Source of the DNA: Bryobacteraceae bacterium
GTDB lineage: Bacteria; Acidobacteriota; Terriglobia; Bryobacterales; Bryobacteraceae
Direction: 5' to 3'
Assembly (NCBI GenBank): GCA_023511855.1
Contig: JAIMAR010000001.1
Span: 1-61,960, forward strand
DNA: 61,960 bases
This document shows positions 49,225-57,539 of the stretch, piece by piece. The position numbers were made by a program, and so were the translations under genes. The notes beneath the pieces were generated by a model, which did no database searches, had not been told where the DNA came from, and saw only the letters and a program-made list of their open reading frames with translations. Within the stretch, counting starts at the first letter, position 1. The number at the start of each line of letters is the position of its first letter.

Positions 49225-49875
49225 CTATGGCAACTCTTTCAGCATGAGATTGCGGAACTCGATGCGGTAGCCCTCGGCCTCCAACCCGATGTAGCCCTTG
49301 AGGACTTCCAGGTCCGGGATCTCGCTGGTGATGCCGCCGTTGACCCACAGCGACAATCGGGGTCCCTCGCCGCGTACTTCGTAAACGTTCCACTCGCCCA
49401 CCGGCTTGACGCGGTTCTCCTTCATCTGGGCGCGGAAGTTGACCCGCTGCGGCACGCCGTTGCGCGGGGTGTTGCCGAACAGCCAACCCGCGCCCACGTC
49501 GCCGCACTGAGCCTGGTGCCAGATTGTGGCGTCGGCGCTATTGCGCGCCAGCACGCCGCTGTTGTAGCCCTTGCCGTCCGGGATCGGGATAAACCGCCAC
49601 TCGACGTGAAAGATGAAGTTGGCCAGCTCCTTGTCGTACCGCAGGCATTCGTGGCCTTTATCGCCCTCGCAGATAAGGACCCGGCGCGCGGTGTCGACTT
49701 TCCATTGGGACTCGGGATGCAGAGTTTTGCTGGTGAGGAAGGGTTGCCGGGTCCAATTGCGAAATGTGGCGTCCGGCAGGATGTCGGTCCAGCCCTTGGG
49801 ATCGGACTCCAGGGCGCTGGGCGTCTGCGCCCAGCAAGCGGCGGCAAATAGTAGGGGGATGAACAGGCGTTTCAT
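49225..49875 (-). CDS. DUF1080 (3-keto-disaccharide hydrolase-like) exported protein
   Basis: 216 residues: signal peptide ('FIPLLFAAACWAQ') plus one DUF1080/LamG-like jelly roll, with 'LICEGDKGHECLRYDKELAN', 'HVEWRFIPIPDGKGYNSGVL' and the closing 'GYIGLEAEGYRIEFRNLMLK'. Some members are glucoside 3-keto-disaccharide hydrolases. Here the domain is alone and complete. ATG 49875 has GGAGAAG ahead, and a reverse-strand TATACT box at 49910-49905 gives a leader of about 22 bases. Upstream lies the second hairpin repeat copy. Confidence 0.85.
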   Translation of the reverse strand: MKRLFIPLLFAAACWAQTPSALESDPKGWTDILPDATFRNWTRQPFLTSKTLHPESQWKVDTARRVLICEGDKGHECLRYDKELANFIFHVEWRFIPIPDGKGYNSGVLARNSADATIWHQAQCGDVGAGWLFGNTPRNGVPQRVNFRAQMKENRVKPVGEWNVYEVRGEGPRLSLWVNGGITSEIPDLEVLKGYIGLEAEGYRIEFRNLMLKELP

Positions 49876-49981
49876 GTTGGCTTCTCCGTGAAGCGGTCTA
49901 GTTGAGTATAACGTGGACGGCGGCCGGCCTGCGGCCGAGTTCTGTTGTGATAAAACTGCTCTTGTGGAGCAGGCATGCCGC

Positions 49982-50041
49982 TGTGGGGGAGGCCTCCAGG
50001 CCTGCGGCCGACATTCCTGTAGGCCTTGGCCCTCTTTACCC
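49982..50041. repeat. Dispersed twin-hairpin repeat, copy 2 (with a decayed third piece)
   Basis: 49990-50041 matches the copy at 30446-30497 at 48 of 52 positions. The first hairpin is intact (AGGCC-TCCA-GGCCT core). The second, GGCCGACA-TTCC-TGTAGGCC, has one mismatch. About 45 bases upstream, 49926-49945 keeps part of the same element (GGCCTGCGGCCGA then TTC-TGT), so this intergenic region holds one good copy and one remnant. No gene lies between 49876 and about 50088. Confidence 0.75.
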
Positions 50042-50088
50042 AGCGCCCTTCTTCATCCTCGCTTCTGCATTCCAGGTTAGAAACGGCG

Positions 50089-50720
50089 CCTGACGGCGAG
50101 GCTCAAAGAGCGGCTCGCTCGGGTGGCGCGCCCTCCGAGGGTCAGGTCCGCAGGCAACTACAGCGGATCCTGGACAGCCCTGCCTTCCGGCGGAGCAAGC
50201 GTTGCCAGGAGTTCCTTCGCTTCGTCGTCGAACAAACGTTGCAGGGGAATCTGGACTCCCTCAAGGAGCGAACCCTGGGTATCGAGCTTTCGCCTACCTC
50301 AAGGATTTTCCGGCTGTGCCGATCGGCGCGTTCTCGAACTTGTGGACACTGGAGATGACCAAGGAGTTCCGTTTCATCTTCGAGATGCGAGGCGGTGTCG
50401 AAATGGTCTCCGACCGGACCGGAAACCCCCGCTGGGCGCTCCCCAACATCGCGCCCGATGGCAGAACGGCGGAAGACTACGCCATTGTGTCTCGCGTCTT
50501 CGAGCGCTCCACCGGCCAAGTCCTGATTTCTGTGGCGGGCGTCATCCAGTACGGCACGGGCGTCGCCGGGGAATTCCTGGGCAACCCGGCGTCGCTCTCA
50601 CGAGCCTTGGCTGGAGCGCCTAAGGACTGGCCGCGCAAGAATCTCCAGTTCTTGACGCACACCAAAGTCGTCGGCGATTCTGCGGCCACTCCAACAGTTG
50701 TCGACAGGCATTTCTGGTAG
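50089..50720 (+). pseudogene. Internally deleted acidobacterial regulator-type protein
   Basis: Two remnants of one large protein meet here. The first (to about 50292) encodes the familiar acidobacterial N-terminal module 'RILDSPAFRRSKRCQEFLRF' and 'LKERTLGIEL', normally about 600 residues long with a downstream effector part. The second, in another frame, starts 'AFAYLKDFPAVPIGAFSNLW' and runs to a clean end 'ATPTVVDRHFW' with TAG at 50720. The join lies in CGAGCTTTCGCC around 50285-50295. The central region is missing and the frames do not match, so it is not functional. No start codon with a binding site is evident. Confidence 0.7.
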
Positions 50721-50763
50721 CCTGCGCGCCGGAGATGCCTGGCCGGGCCGCGCGGTATGTGTT

Positions 50764-52296
50764 CTACTTCAAGTATTTCGGATTGGCCTTGCCGCGCTCG
50801 GCGAAGCCGCCCAACTCTGGCCGCATGGCGGAGAACCGGGGATAGCTTTCCCAGATGTCAGCCCGGCCCAACAGTCTGGGATCCCCGTGCTCGGCGAGCG
50901 ACTTTTCCAGCGTGGCCCGCATGGATTGCCGCACGCTTCGGTGCGCCGCCTCCGAGGCCAGGTTCTTGCGGCATCCGGGGTCGTTGACCACGTCGAACAA
51001 CTGCTCTTCCGGGCGCTTTCCGAAGCTATGCTCGAACAGCGGCGCGATTTGTGGGTCGTCGCGATGCCGCATCATCCACTGCTTGGTCGGACTGTCGTCG
51101 ATGTCCGCATAGAATTCGGGATCACCCGCCGGCCAGCGGTCCGGCTTCATATTCCGGACGTAGAGATAGTTGCCTTGCCGCATGGCGCGGGCGGGATAGC
51201 CCAGATTGTCGAAACGGGCGTGCGTGTGCCTTTCGCGTCCGGAAAACACGCGCACACGCTGAGGCTCGATGAGCCCGGACTTACCCGAGCGCAACAGGGA
51301 CACCAGGCTCCGCCCGACCATCTGGGCCGGCACGGCCACGCCGGCCGCCTCCAGAAACGTGGGGGCGAAATCGGCGAAGCTGATCAGGTCGTCGCAGACG
51401 CGGCCGCCTTTGCACTCCGCTTGCCACATCATGGCCAGCGGCACGTGGATGCCGAAGTCATACATAGTCGCCTTCGCGCCGGGAAACGCCATGCCGTTGT
51501 CCGATGTGACCACCACAAGGGTGTTCTCCAGCTCGCCGCGCCGTTCGAGCAGCTCCAGCATGCGGACTAGGTGCGAATCGAAGTATTCGATCTCGCGGCA
51601 ATGGTCCAAGATGTCGCTGCGCACCTCGGGCGTGTCCGGCAGAAACGGCGGTACCACCACGTCTTCCAGACGCTTGCCTGATTTCAGACCCGAGCCCGGT
51701 TCGTAGACCCGGTGCGGCTCGGTGCTCCCGTACCAGAAGCAGAACGGCCGGTCCTTGGGGCGGGCGTTCAGAAAGTCTTCGAAGTTCCGGGCGTAGTCGT
51801 TGGCGTTGATGCCCGGCAGTGGCTTATCCAGTTTGTACCGGTCAAAGCTCGGTCCGGCTGGATTGCGCGGCCAGCCGGTATCGGCGAAATTGCACGGTCC
51901 CGCACCCTTGCCGGTCAGGCCCACAAAGTAACCCTGCTGCTCGAGAATATCGGGGAACACGGTGAACTTACGAGGAAACCAGCTATCGTGCGTGCCGGCT
52001 TCTTCAAGCTGCCACGGATAACGCCCGGTGAGCAGCCCCGCCCGCGCCGGTGCGCAACCCGGCGACAGGCTGTAGGACTGGCGGAACCGCACGCCCTGGG
52101 TGGCGATCCGGTCGAAGCCGGGGGTCTTCAACCCTTTGTCCACCGTGGCTCCGGTGTGGAGGTCAGACTGGTCGTCGGAGATCGCGAATAGGATGTTGGG
52201 GCGCCGCGCCGCCGCGCAGCGGATCACAGCGGGCGCAGCCACCGCGCCGAGGAGAGCCCGGCGGGTGAGCGATGGAGTCTCCGCTGTCCATTTCAT
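50764..52296 (-). CDS. Exported sulfatase (sulfamidase-like)
   Basis: 510-residue type I sulfatase of the alkaline-phosphatase superfamily. A Tat-like signal ('TRRALLGAVAAPAVIRCA') is followed by the metal-binding 'NILFAISDDQSD', the formylglycine motif C81-A-P-A-R in 'SPGCAPARAGLLTGRYPW', and 'LVVVTSDNGMAFPG' with the second metal site. The Cys form (CxPxR) needs a formylglycine-generating enzyme, not seen in this window. Overall pattern is closest to heparan N-sulfatase/N-sulfoglucosamine sulfohydrolase-type enzymes (family-level inference). ATG 52296 fits the signal peptide; about 48 longer codons upstream do not. Confidence 0.9.
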   Translation of the reverse strand: MKWTAETPSLTRRALLGAVAAPAVIRCAAARRPNILFAISDDQSDLHTGATVDKGLKTPGFDRIATQGVRFRQSYSLSPGCAPARAGLLTGRYPWQLEEAGTHDSWFPRKFTVFPDILEQQGYFVGLTGKGAGPCNFADTGWPRNPAGPSFDRYKLDKPLPGINANDYARNFEDFLNARPKDRPFCFWYGSTEPHRVYEPGSGLKSGKRLEDVVVPPFLPDTPEVRSDILDHCREIEYFDSHLVRMLELLERRGELENTLVVVTSDNGMAFPGAKATMYDFGIHVPLAMMWQAECKGGRVCDDLISFADFAPTFLEAAGVAVPAQMVGRSLVSLLRSGKSGLIEPQRVRVFSGRERHTHARFDNLGYPARAMRQGNYLYVRNMKPDRWPAGDPEFYADIDDSPTKQWMMRHRDDPQIAPLFEHSFGKRPEEQLFDVVNDPGCRKNLASEAAHRSVRQSMRATLEKSLAEHGDPRLLGRADIWESYPRFSAMRPELGGFAERGKANPKYLK

Positions 52297-52680
52297 GGCT
52301 CCGATAGAATACCACCACCAGGGCGAACGGTCACTCCTCGGGCGGCCGGCGGAGAGGATCCGGCCGAGGGCTGTGGCGGCCGCTTGAGAATTCGGAGCGC
52401 TTTGAGGACGGTTGGTGCTGTGGCCGAAACAATTTTCCAAAGAACCATTAATTCTCTTGACAGCCGGACGGGGAGGCTACATAATCATTAACGATTTCTA
52501 TGAGGGTTAGGAGCCGCACTGCGCGGCTCCCGGGAATGTGTATCGGACGAACGAGGGACGAAGCGGGGTGAGAAAACCGCGGCGGGGGGAGCCGCACAGC
52601 AACAGAGCGAATCCTTAGCAAACAGCGCAGATAGGTCTGAGGCCGCCGGCTCGGCCCGCGAGAGCCCCTGAGGAGGGAAC
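52297..52680. other. Promoter and long structured leader region
   Basis: 384 bases between the divergent sulfatase and TonB receptor 2. It holds the promoter at 52457-52485 and then about 190 bases of leader before the receptor. The leader contains a perfect 8-bp hairpin, GGAGCCGC-ACTGC-GCGGCTCC, at about 52510-52530, and a second GGAGCCGC at about 52588-52595 that could pair with the same GCGGCTCC arm. No known riboswitch class or credible small gene was recognised. Confidence 0.5.
52457..52485 (+). promoter_or_regulatory. Strong sigma70 promoter for TonB receptor 2
   Basis: TTGACA (52457-52462), exactly 17 bp, then CATAAT (52480-52485): the closest match to consensus in the window. Expected start point about 52492, leaving a leader of roughly 190 bases before ATG 52681. 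Confidence 0.7.
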
Positions 52681-55600
52681 ATGCAGAGGTTGTGTCTATG
52701 GATGGCAGCTATGCTGCTGTTGTTCAGTTATTCCTTGCTAGGTCAAACGTTTGGCACGATCACCGGGGTCGCCACCGATCCCACCGGCGCGATCGTGCCG
52801 GGAGCCAAAGTCACAGCAACCAACACCGCCACGAACGTGTCCCGTGAGACGGTGACCAATTCGGAGGGGATCTACGCCTTTCCTTCCTTGATTCCAGGGC
52901 CGTATGTGGTGCGGATCGAGGCAAGCGGCTTCCGCACGGCTGCGGCGCGACTGGAGCTCCAGGTGCAGCAGACCGCGCGTGTCGATTTCGCGCTCGAAGT
53001 GGGTGCAACCACCGAAACGATCGAGGTGCGGGCGACCACGGCACTGTTGACCACGGAGAACGCCACGGTGGGCTCGGTCGTCGAGGAACGGCGGATTGTC
53101 GAGCTTCCTTTGAATGGCCGCAACTACTTACAGTTGGTCGCGCTCAACCCCAACGTGACTTACGGATTTGGCACCCCGGGGCAGGTGGCCGGCCGGCAGG
53201 GCGGGACCCGGGGAGCTCAGAATATCTCCGTTTCCGGAATGCGCGGCGTGTGGAACAACTATACCTTGGATGGGATCGCTAATACGGACGTCAATTTCAA
53301 TCTGTACGTCGTCATGCCATCGGTAGACGCGCTCCAGGAGTTCAAGGTTCAGAGCGGGATCTATTCGGCGGAATTCGGACGCGGCGCCACCCAGATCAAC
53401 GTGTCGACCAAGCCCGGAACGAATGAGTACCACGGAACGGCATATTGGTTTCACCGCAACAGCGCCATCGATGCCGACCCCTACTTCTTCTACGATCCCG
53501 GAGTGGTGAAACCGACCAACCCGCCCTTCCGGTGGAACCAGTACGGCTTCACCGCCAGCGGCCGCATCATCCGTGACCGCTTGTTTGCGATGGGAAATTT
53601 TGAGGGCTTTAAGGAGCGTATCGCTTACACCGGCTATTGGAGCACGGCGACGAAGGAGCAGCGCACGGGCGACTTTTCCCAAGTGCCTCACGTGACCACG
53701 CTGCGGGACCCGCTGAACAATTACGCCCCGTTCCCCGACAAGAAAATCCCCATCGCGCGGCTCGACAAAACAGCCGAAAAGCTGCTGGAGTTTTATCCTC
53801 TGCCCAATGTGGCGACTCCCAAAGTCGACCGCAACTATCAGCGGCAGTACCGCAATACGACCGACAAGAACATGAGCACAATCCGTATCGACTTCAACGA
53901 AAGCCGGTCCTCGCAGTGGTTCGGCCGGGTGAGCTGGAATGATGAGGATACGCTCTACGGCGGTCTGCCGCTTTCGGGGCGGACGTTAATCACCGACGCT
54001 CAACAATACATGGTCTCTAATACCCGGACCCTGTCGCCCACCAAGGTGAACGAGTTCCGGTTCGGCATCACCGACATGTACAACGAGCTCGGCAACGAGT
54101 TGGGCGGCAAGCGGAACGTCGTGAAGGAACTCGGCCTGCCCATGCCGACCGATCCGCCTTCCAGTTGGGGCATCCCCACGATCACCATTCAGTCGCCTTA
54201 CAGCGGCTTCGGCAATGATGTGAACGGCCCCTTTGTCATCGACGACCGGATCTTCCAGGTCATTAACAACTTCTCCTGGGTGACCGGCAAACACAGCCTC
54301 AAGTTCGGCGGAGAATACCGCTACGACATCTACGACCAGATCGGCAACGAGTTTCCGCGCGGCCGCTTCGGTCACGACGCCCGCTTTACGGGGGACGGCT
54401 TCGGCGACTTCTTCCTAGGCACGCTCTCTCGGGCGGAGGCGGCGCTGGCGCTGGCGGCTGCGGAATTCCGCGCCAACAACCTCGCCTTCTATATCGACGA
54501 CGTTTACCGCATCAAACCCAGGTTGACGATCAATGTGGGCCTGCGCTGGGAGTTCTTCCAGCCGTATAAAGACCGTCTGGAGCTGAGCGTCAACTCCATC
54601 GTAAAGCTGTTTTCGAACATTCCGAATGATCCGAACCCGGACGCGCAACCATTAGCGGTGCGGGCGGGCGACGGGGATTTCTACGAGGGGCGGCAATTCC
54701 GGTACATTACCGACTTGCGCCTATTGGGCATGGGCGACGCGGTTCCTATCCGATATGCCCGGGATTCCAAGCTGTTGGGCAAGCGGCTCATCTACAACGA
54801 CCTGAACAACTTTGCACCCCGCCTGGGCATTGCCTACAGCCCCAACGACCGCTGGTCGTTCCGCACGGGCTTCGGCATCTTCTATTCGGCCGAGAGCGGC
54901 AACTCGCGCTTCGACATGAACCGGGGCATGGGCGGCCGCCTGGACCGCGTAGCCAACTCCTCGCCCGAGCTGCCCAATACGAGCTGGTACAACTTCCTGG
55001 ATCCCTCTCAGTTGCCGGTGCGCGTCGCTTCCGCCTACTTATGGGGCGTGGTCCCCGAGGTGGCGACCCCCTATTCCATGATGTATCTGTTCAACATTCA
55101 GCGGACCCTTACCCAGAATTCTTCGCTGGAGATCGGCTACAACGGTGCGCTCCACCGCAAGGTGCAGGGATTGCAGAACCGAAACGCCCCGATTCCCGGC
55201 ACGACCAATATCCTGTTGCGTAGGCCGGCGCCGGCCTTCGGGTTCCAGCAGATCGTGGTCAACGGGTACACTGGCAACTACAACGGTCTCGGCCTCAAGT
55301 ACACCTACCGCTCGCCGGCTGGCGTTTCCATTAACGCGGCTTACACCTGGTCAAAAGCGCTGGACAGCAGCAGCGCGATCCGCGGCACGGCCGCCGACAT
55401 TACGCCGCAGGACAACCGCTGCCTGAAGTGCGAGTACGGCTACTCGGCCTACAACACACCGCACCGCTTCGTGCTCTCGACGCTAGTTCCGCTGCCCCTC
55501 GGCCGCGGCCAGCGCTTCCTGAACCAGGGTGCACTGCTCGACCAGCTTGTGGGCGGCTGGCAGATCGGAACGATCATGACCATTCAAAACGGACGGCCCA

Positions 55601-56019
55601 TCAACACGGCTGCCGGCTGGGACGCGCCTGGTACCGGCTCCTTCGGGGATCCGCGCGCCAACTCCACTGGCAAGTCCCCTTACTTGCCGAAGGGGCAGCG
55701 GACCACCGACCGCTGGCTCGATCCGACGGCGTTTGCTTACGTGCCGGGCGGCACCTTCGGTAATATCTCGCGCAATCGTTTGCTGGGCCCGAGCCAGTTC
55801 ATGTGGGATTTCTCAACCTTGAAGGATTTCCGCGTGATGGAGGGCCATAGCTTGCAGTTCCGGTTTGAAGCCTTCAACTTTTTGAACCATCCGGTTTGGG
55901 GCAACTATGGCGCCTCCTGGGGCCGGAACGTCAGCCAGCCCGACGTTGGGTTTGGCCGCATTCGGAGCACGGCCATTCCGATGCGCCAGCTTCAGTTCGG
56001 GTTGAAATACAAATTCTGA
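52681..56019 (+). CDS. Oar-like TonB-dependent receptor 2
   Basis: 1,112-residue outer-membrane receptor of the same acidobacterial type as receptor 1. Signal peptide ('MAAMLLLFSYSLLGQ'), CarboxypepD_reg domain ('GTITGVATDPTGAIVPGAKV', 'YAFPSLIPGPYVVRIEASGF'), plug with 'ELPLNGRNYLQLVALNPNVT' and 'FKVQSGIYSAEFGRGATQIN', then a beta-barrel closing on Phe ('MRQLQFGLKYKF'). GGAGGGAAC directly precedes the ATG. Transcribed from a near-consensus promoter behind a 190-base structured leader and ended by a strong terminator, so it is an independent unit. Ligand unknown; the divergent sulfatase hints at a sulfated glycan (inference). Confidence 0.93.
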   Translation: MQRLCLWMAAMLLLFSYSLLGQTFGTITGVATDPTGAIVPGAKVTATNTATNVSRETVTNSEGIYAFPSLIPGPYVVRIEASGFRTAAARLELQVQQTARVDFALEVGATTETIEVRATTALLTTENATVGSVVEERRIVELPLNGRNYLQLVALNPNVTYGFGTPGQVAGRQGGTRGAQNISVSGMRGVWNNYTLDGIANTDVNFNLYVVMPSVDALQEFKVQSGIYSAEFGRGATQINVSTKPGTNEYHGTAYWFHRNSAIDADPYFFYDPGVVKPTNPPFRWNQYGFTASGRIIRDRLFAMGNFEGFKERIAYTGYWSTATKEQRTGDFSQVPHVTTLRDPLNNYAPFPDKKIPIARLDKTAEKLLEFYPLPNVATPKVDRNYQRQYRNTTDKNMSTIRIDFNESRSSQWFGRVSWNDEDTLYGGLPLSGRTLITDAQQYMVSNTRTLSPTKVNEFRFGITDMYNELGNELGGKRNVVKELGLPMPTDPPSSWGIPTITIQSPYSGFGNDVNGPFVIDDRIFQVINNFSWVTGKHSLKFGGEYRYDIYDQIGNEFPRGRFGHDARFTGDGFGDFFLGTLSRAEAALALAAAEFRANNLAFYIDDVYRIKPRLTINVGLRWEFFQPYKDRLELSVNSIVKLFSNIPNDPNPDAQPLAVRAGDGDFYEGRQFRYITDLRLLGMGDAVPIRYARDSKLLGKRLIYNDLNNFAPRLGIAYSPNDRWSFRTGFGIFYSAESGNSRFDMNRGMGGRLDRVANSSPELPNTSWYNFLDPSQLPVRVASAYLWGVVPEVATPYSMMYLFNIQRTLTQNSSLEIGYNGALHRKVQGLQNRNAPIPGTTNILLRRPAPAFGFQQIVVNGYTGNYNGLGLKYTYRSPAGVSINAAYTWSKALDSSSAIRGTAADITPQDNRCLKCEYGYSAYNTPHRFVLSTLVPLPLGRGQRFLNQGALLDQLVGGWQIGTIMTIQNGRPINTAAGWDAPGTGSFGDPRANSTGKSPYLPKGQRTTDRWLDPTAFAYVPGGTFGNISRNRLLGPSQFMWDFSTLKDFRVMEGHSLQFRFEAFNFLNHPVWGNYGASWGRNVSQPDVGFGRIRSTAIPMRQLQFGLKYKF

Positions 56020-56065
56020 GACACCAAGTCCCACCACACCGCGCGCTTGAACGCGACGGTTGCTT

Positions 56066-56107
56066 GCCGTGGGGGCCGCACCCCTGAGCGGTCCCCACGG
56101 CCTTTTT
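56066..56107 (+). terminator. Intrinsic terminator after TonB receptor 2
   Basis: Perfect 9-bp stem GCCGTGGGG (56066-56074) with CCCCACGGC (56093-56101), an inner CCG/CGG pairing, then CTTTTT. Also lies just beyond the end of the convergent DJ-1/PfpI gene. Confidence 0.85.
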
Positions 56108-56147
56108 CGTAGCAGGTTGCCAGCCCTGGTTGGGAATCGACTTCCGC

Positions 56148-56675
56148 TCAGCCGCGGCCAACCAGCACAGCGATCGAGGCGCGGCAGAAGGCCGGCAAAT
56201 CATCGGGCTTGCGCGAGGTGACCAGGTTGCGGTCGACGACCACTTCGGCGTCCTCCCAAATAGCCCCGGCGTTCACGACGTCATCCTTGATGGCGAAAAA
56301 GCTGGTCGCGCGGCGGCCCTTCAGAATCCCCGCCGAGCACAGCACCCAACCGCCATGGCAGATGGAGGCGACCAGTTTGCCCTGCGCGTCGAGCTCGCGC
56401 ACAAACTGGCAGGCGGCCGGATAGCGGCGGATGATGTCCGGCGCGTAGCCTCCCGGGATGACCACGCCGTCGAACTCGGAGGCCTTCGCTTCTTCGTAGG
56501 CTAAGTCCGCCTTCACCGGATAGCCGAACTTGCTGGTGTAGGTCTCGCCGGCCTTGGCCCCTACGACGACAACCTCGGCGCCCGCTTCGCGGAAGCGGTA
56601 AAGCGGGTACCAAACTTCAAGCTCTTGATAAATGTTGTCCGCCAAAACGGCGATTCTCTTTCCCTTGAGTTCCAT
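56148..56675 (-). CDS. DJ-1/PfpI family protein
   Basis: 175 residues, class I glutamine-amidotransferase-like fold. Nucleophilic Cys106 sits in the elbow 'VASICHGGWVL', with 'FDGVVIPGGYAPDIIRR' and Glu19 near the N-terminus as in the PfpI/YhbO group of proteases, chaperones or deglycases. Start ATG 56675 ('ELKGKRIAVL'); an in-frame start three codons upstream is possible. It begins 24 bases after the hydrolase stop, at the end of a reverse-strand run with GH13. Confidence 0.88.
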   Translation of the reverse strand: MELKGKRIAVLADNIYQELEVWYPLYRFREAGAEVVVVGAKAGETYTSKFGYPVKADLAYEEAKASEFDGVVIPGGYAPDIIRRYPAACQFVRELDAQGKLVASICHGGWVLCSAGILKGRRATSFFAIKDDVVNAGAIWEDAEVVVDRNLVTSRKPDDLPAFCRASIAVLVGRG

Positions 56676-56699
56676 AACAACCAAGGTAGCATCCGCGCC

Positions 56700-57539
56700 T
56701 CAAGGCTGGATGCGGCGGTAAAACTCCTGGAGGCGCGCGCGGTAGGTTGCACCGGCCACTTGCAGTAGGTCGTTATGGCCGGCGCCCTCCACCGCCCAGA
56801 ACCACTTGGGGCCGGGCGCGGCATCGTAAACCTGCCGGCCGAATTCGAAAGGGATCACCTCGTCGCGCGTGCCGTGGATGACCAGCAGGGGCCGTTGAAA
56901 GCCGGCGATGCGCTGTTTGGAGCCGAAGCCGCGGGCCACCAGCGGCCCCACAAGAGGCAGCACGCGCCAGGCGACATCCCCGGCTGACGGGAAGGGCGCC
57001 TCCAGAATCATTCCAGCGCACGGTCTTCGCGAAGCCAGCTCTACGGCGACCGCTGTGCCGAGCGACTCGCCGTGGAGCACGATGCGGTCCGGCGGGTAGC
57101 CCAGTTCTTGCAGATGCCGGTAGGCGGCGTCCGCGTCGCGGTACAAACCGGCTTCGGTGGGCCACCCTTCGCTTCGCCCATAGCCGCGATAATCCAGCAT
57201 CAATACTGAGGAGCCGGCTTCGCGAATAGCCAGGATGTGTCCGAGGCGGTGGGTGAGGTTGCCGCCGTTGCCGTGGACAAAGAGGGTTGCGAGCGGGCTC
57301 TCCGAAGCCGGAACCCACCAGGCGTGCAGGCGCACGCCGTCATCGGTGCGAAGCCAGACGTCCACAGCTCCCAGCCAAGCCTGGGCCTCCCAGCTGCCGC
57401 GCGGATATTTCCACGGGTGGTAGGTGAGGCTCCTGGCAACAAGAAGCAGGGTGCCGTAAACGGCCAGGGCCAGAATCGGCAGAGCCGCATACCAAGGGGT
57501 CCGCACCAGACCTCCGGTCAGCGGGATCGCTGTGCCCAA
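56700..57539 (-). CDS. Membrane-anchored alpha/beta hydrolase
   Basis: 279 residues. One N-terminal membrane helix (about 17-37), then an alpha/beta-hydrolase fold of the BEM46-like/serine aminopeptidase S33 type: oxyanion region 'LFVHGNGGN', nucleophile Ser159 in 'LHGESLGTAVA', Asp226 in 'HGTRDEVIPF' and His255 in 'EGAGHNDL'. Start TTG 57539 overlaps the GH13 gene by 22 bases; GTG 57506, after the GH13 stop, is an alternative with a weak binding site. Substrate unknown, but cotranscription with the GH13 enzyme is likely. Confidence 0.82.
   Translation of the reverse strand: MGTAIPLTGGLVRTPWYAALPILALAVYGTLLLVARSLTYHPWKYPRGSWEAQAWLGAVDVWLRTDDGVRLHAWWVPASESPLATLFVHGNGGNLTHRLGHILAIREAGSSVLMLDYRGYGRSEGWPTEAGLYRDADAAYRHLQELGYPPDRIVLHGESLGTAVAVELASRRPCAGMILEAPFPSAGDVAWRVLPLVGPLVARGFGSKQRIAGFQRPLLVIHGTRDEVIPFEFGRQVYDAAPGPKWFWAVEGAGHNDLLQVAGATYRARLQEFYRRIQP

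Noticed and set aside
48134-49270. 378-codon forward frame opposite the unknown exported protein
   Set aside because: No signal, domain or ribosome binding site; the reverse strand has a clean signal peptide and start.
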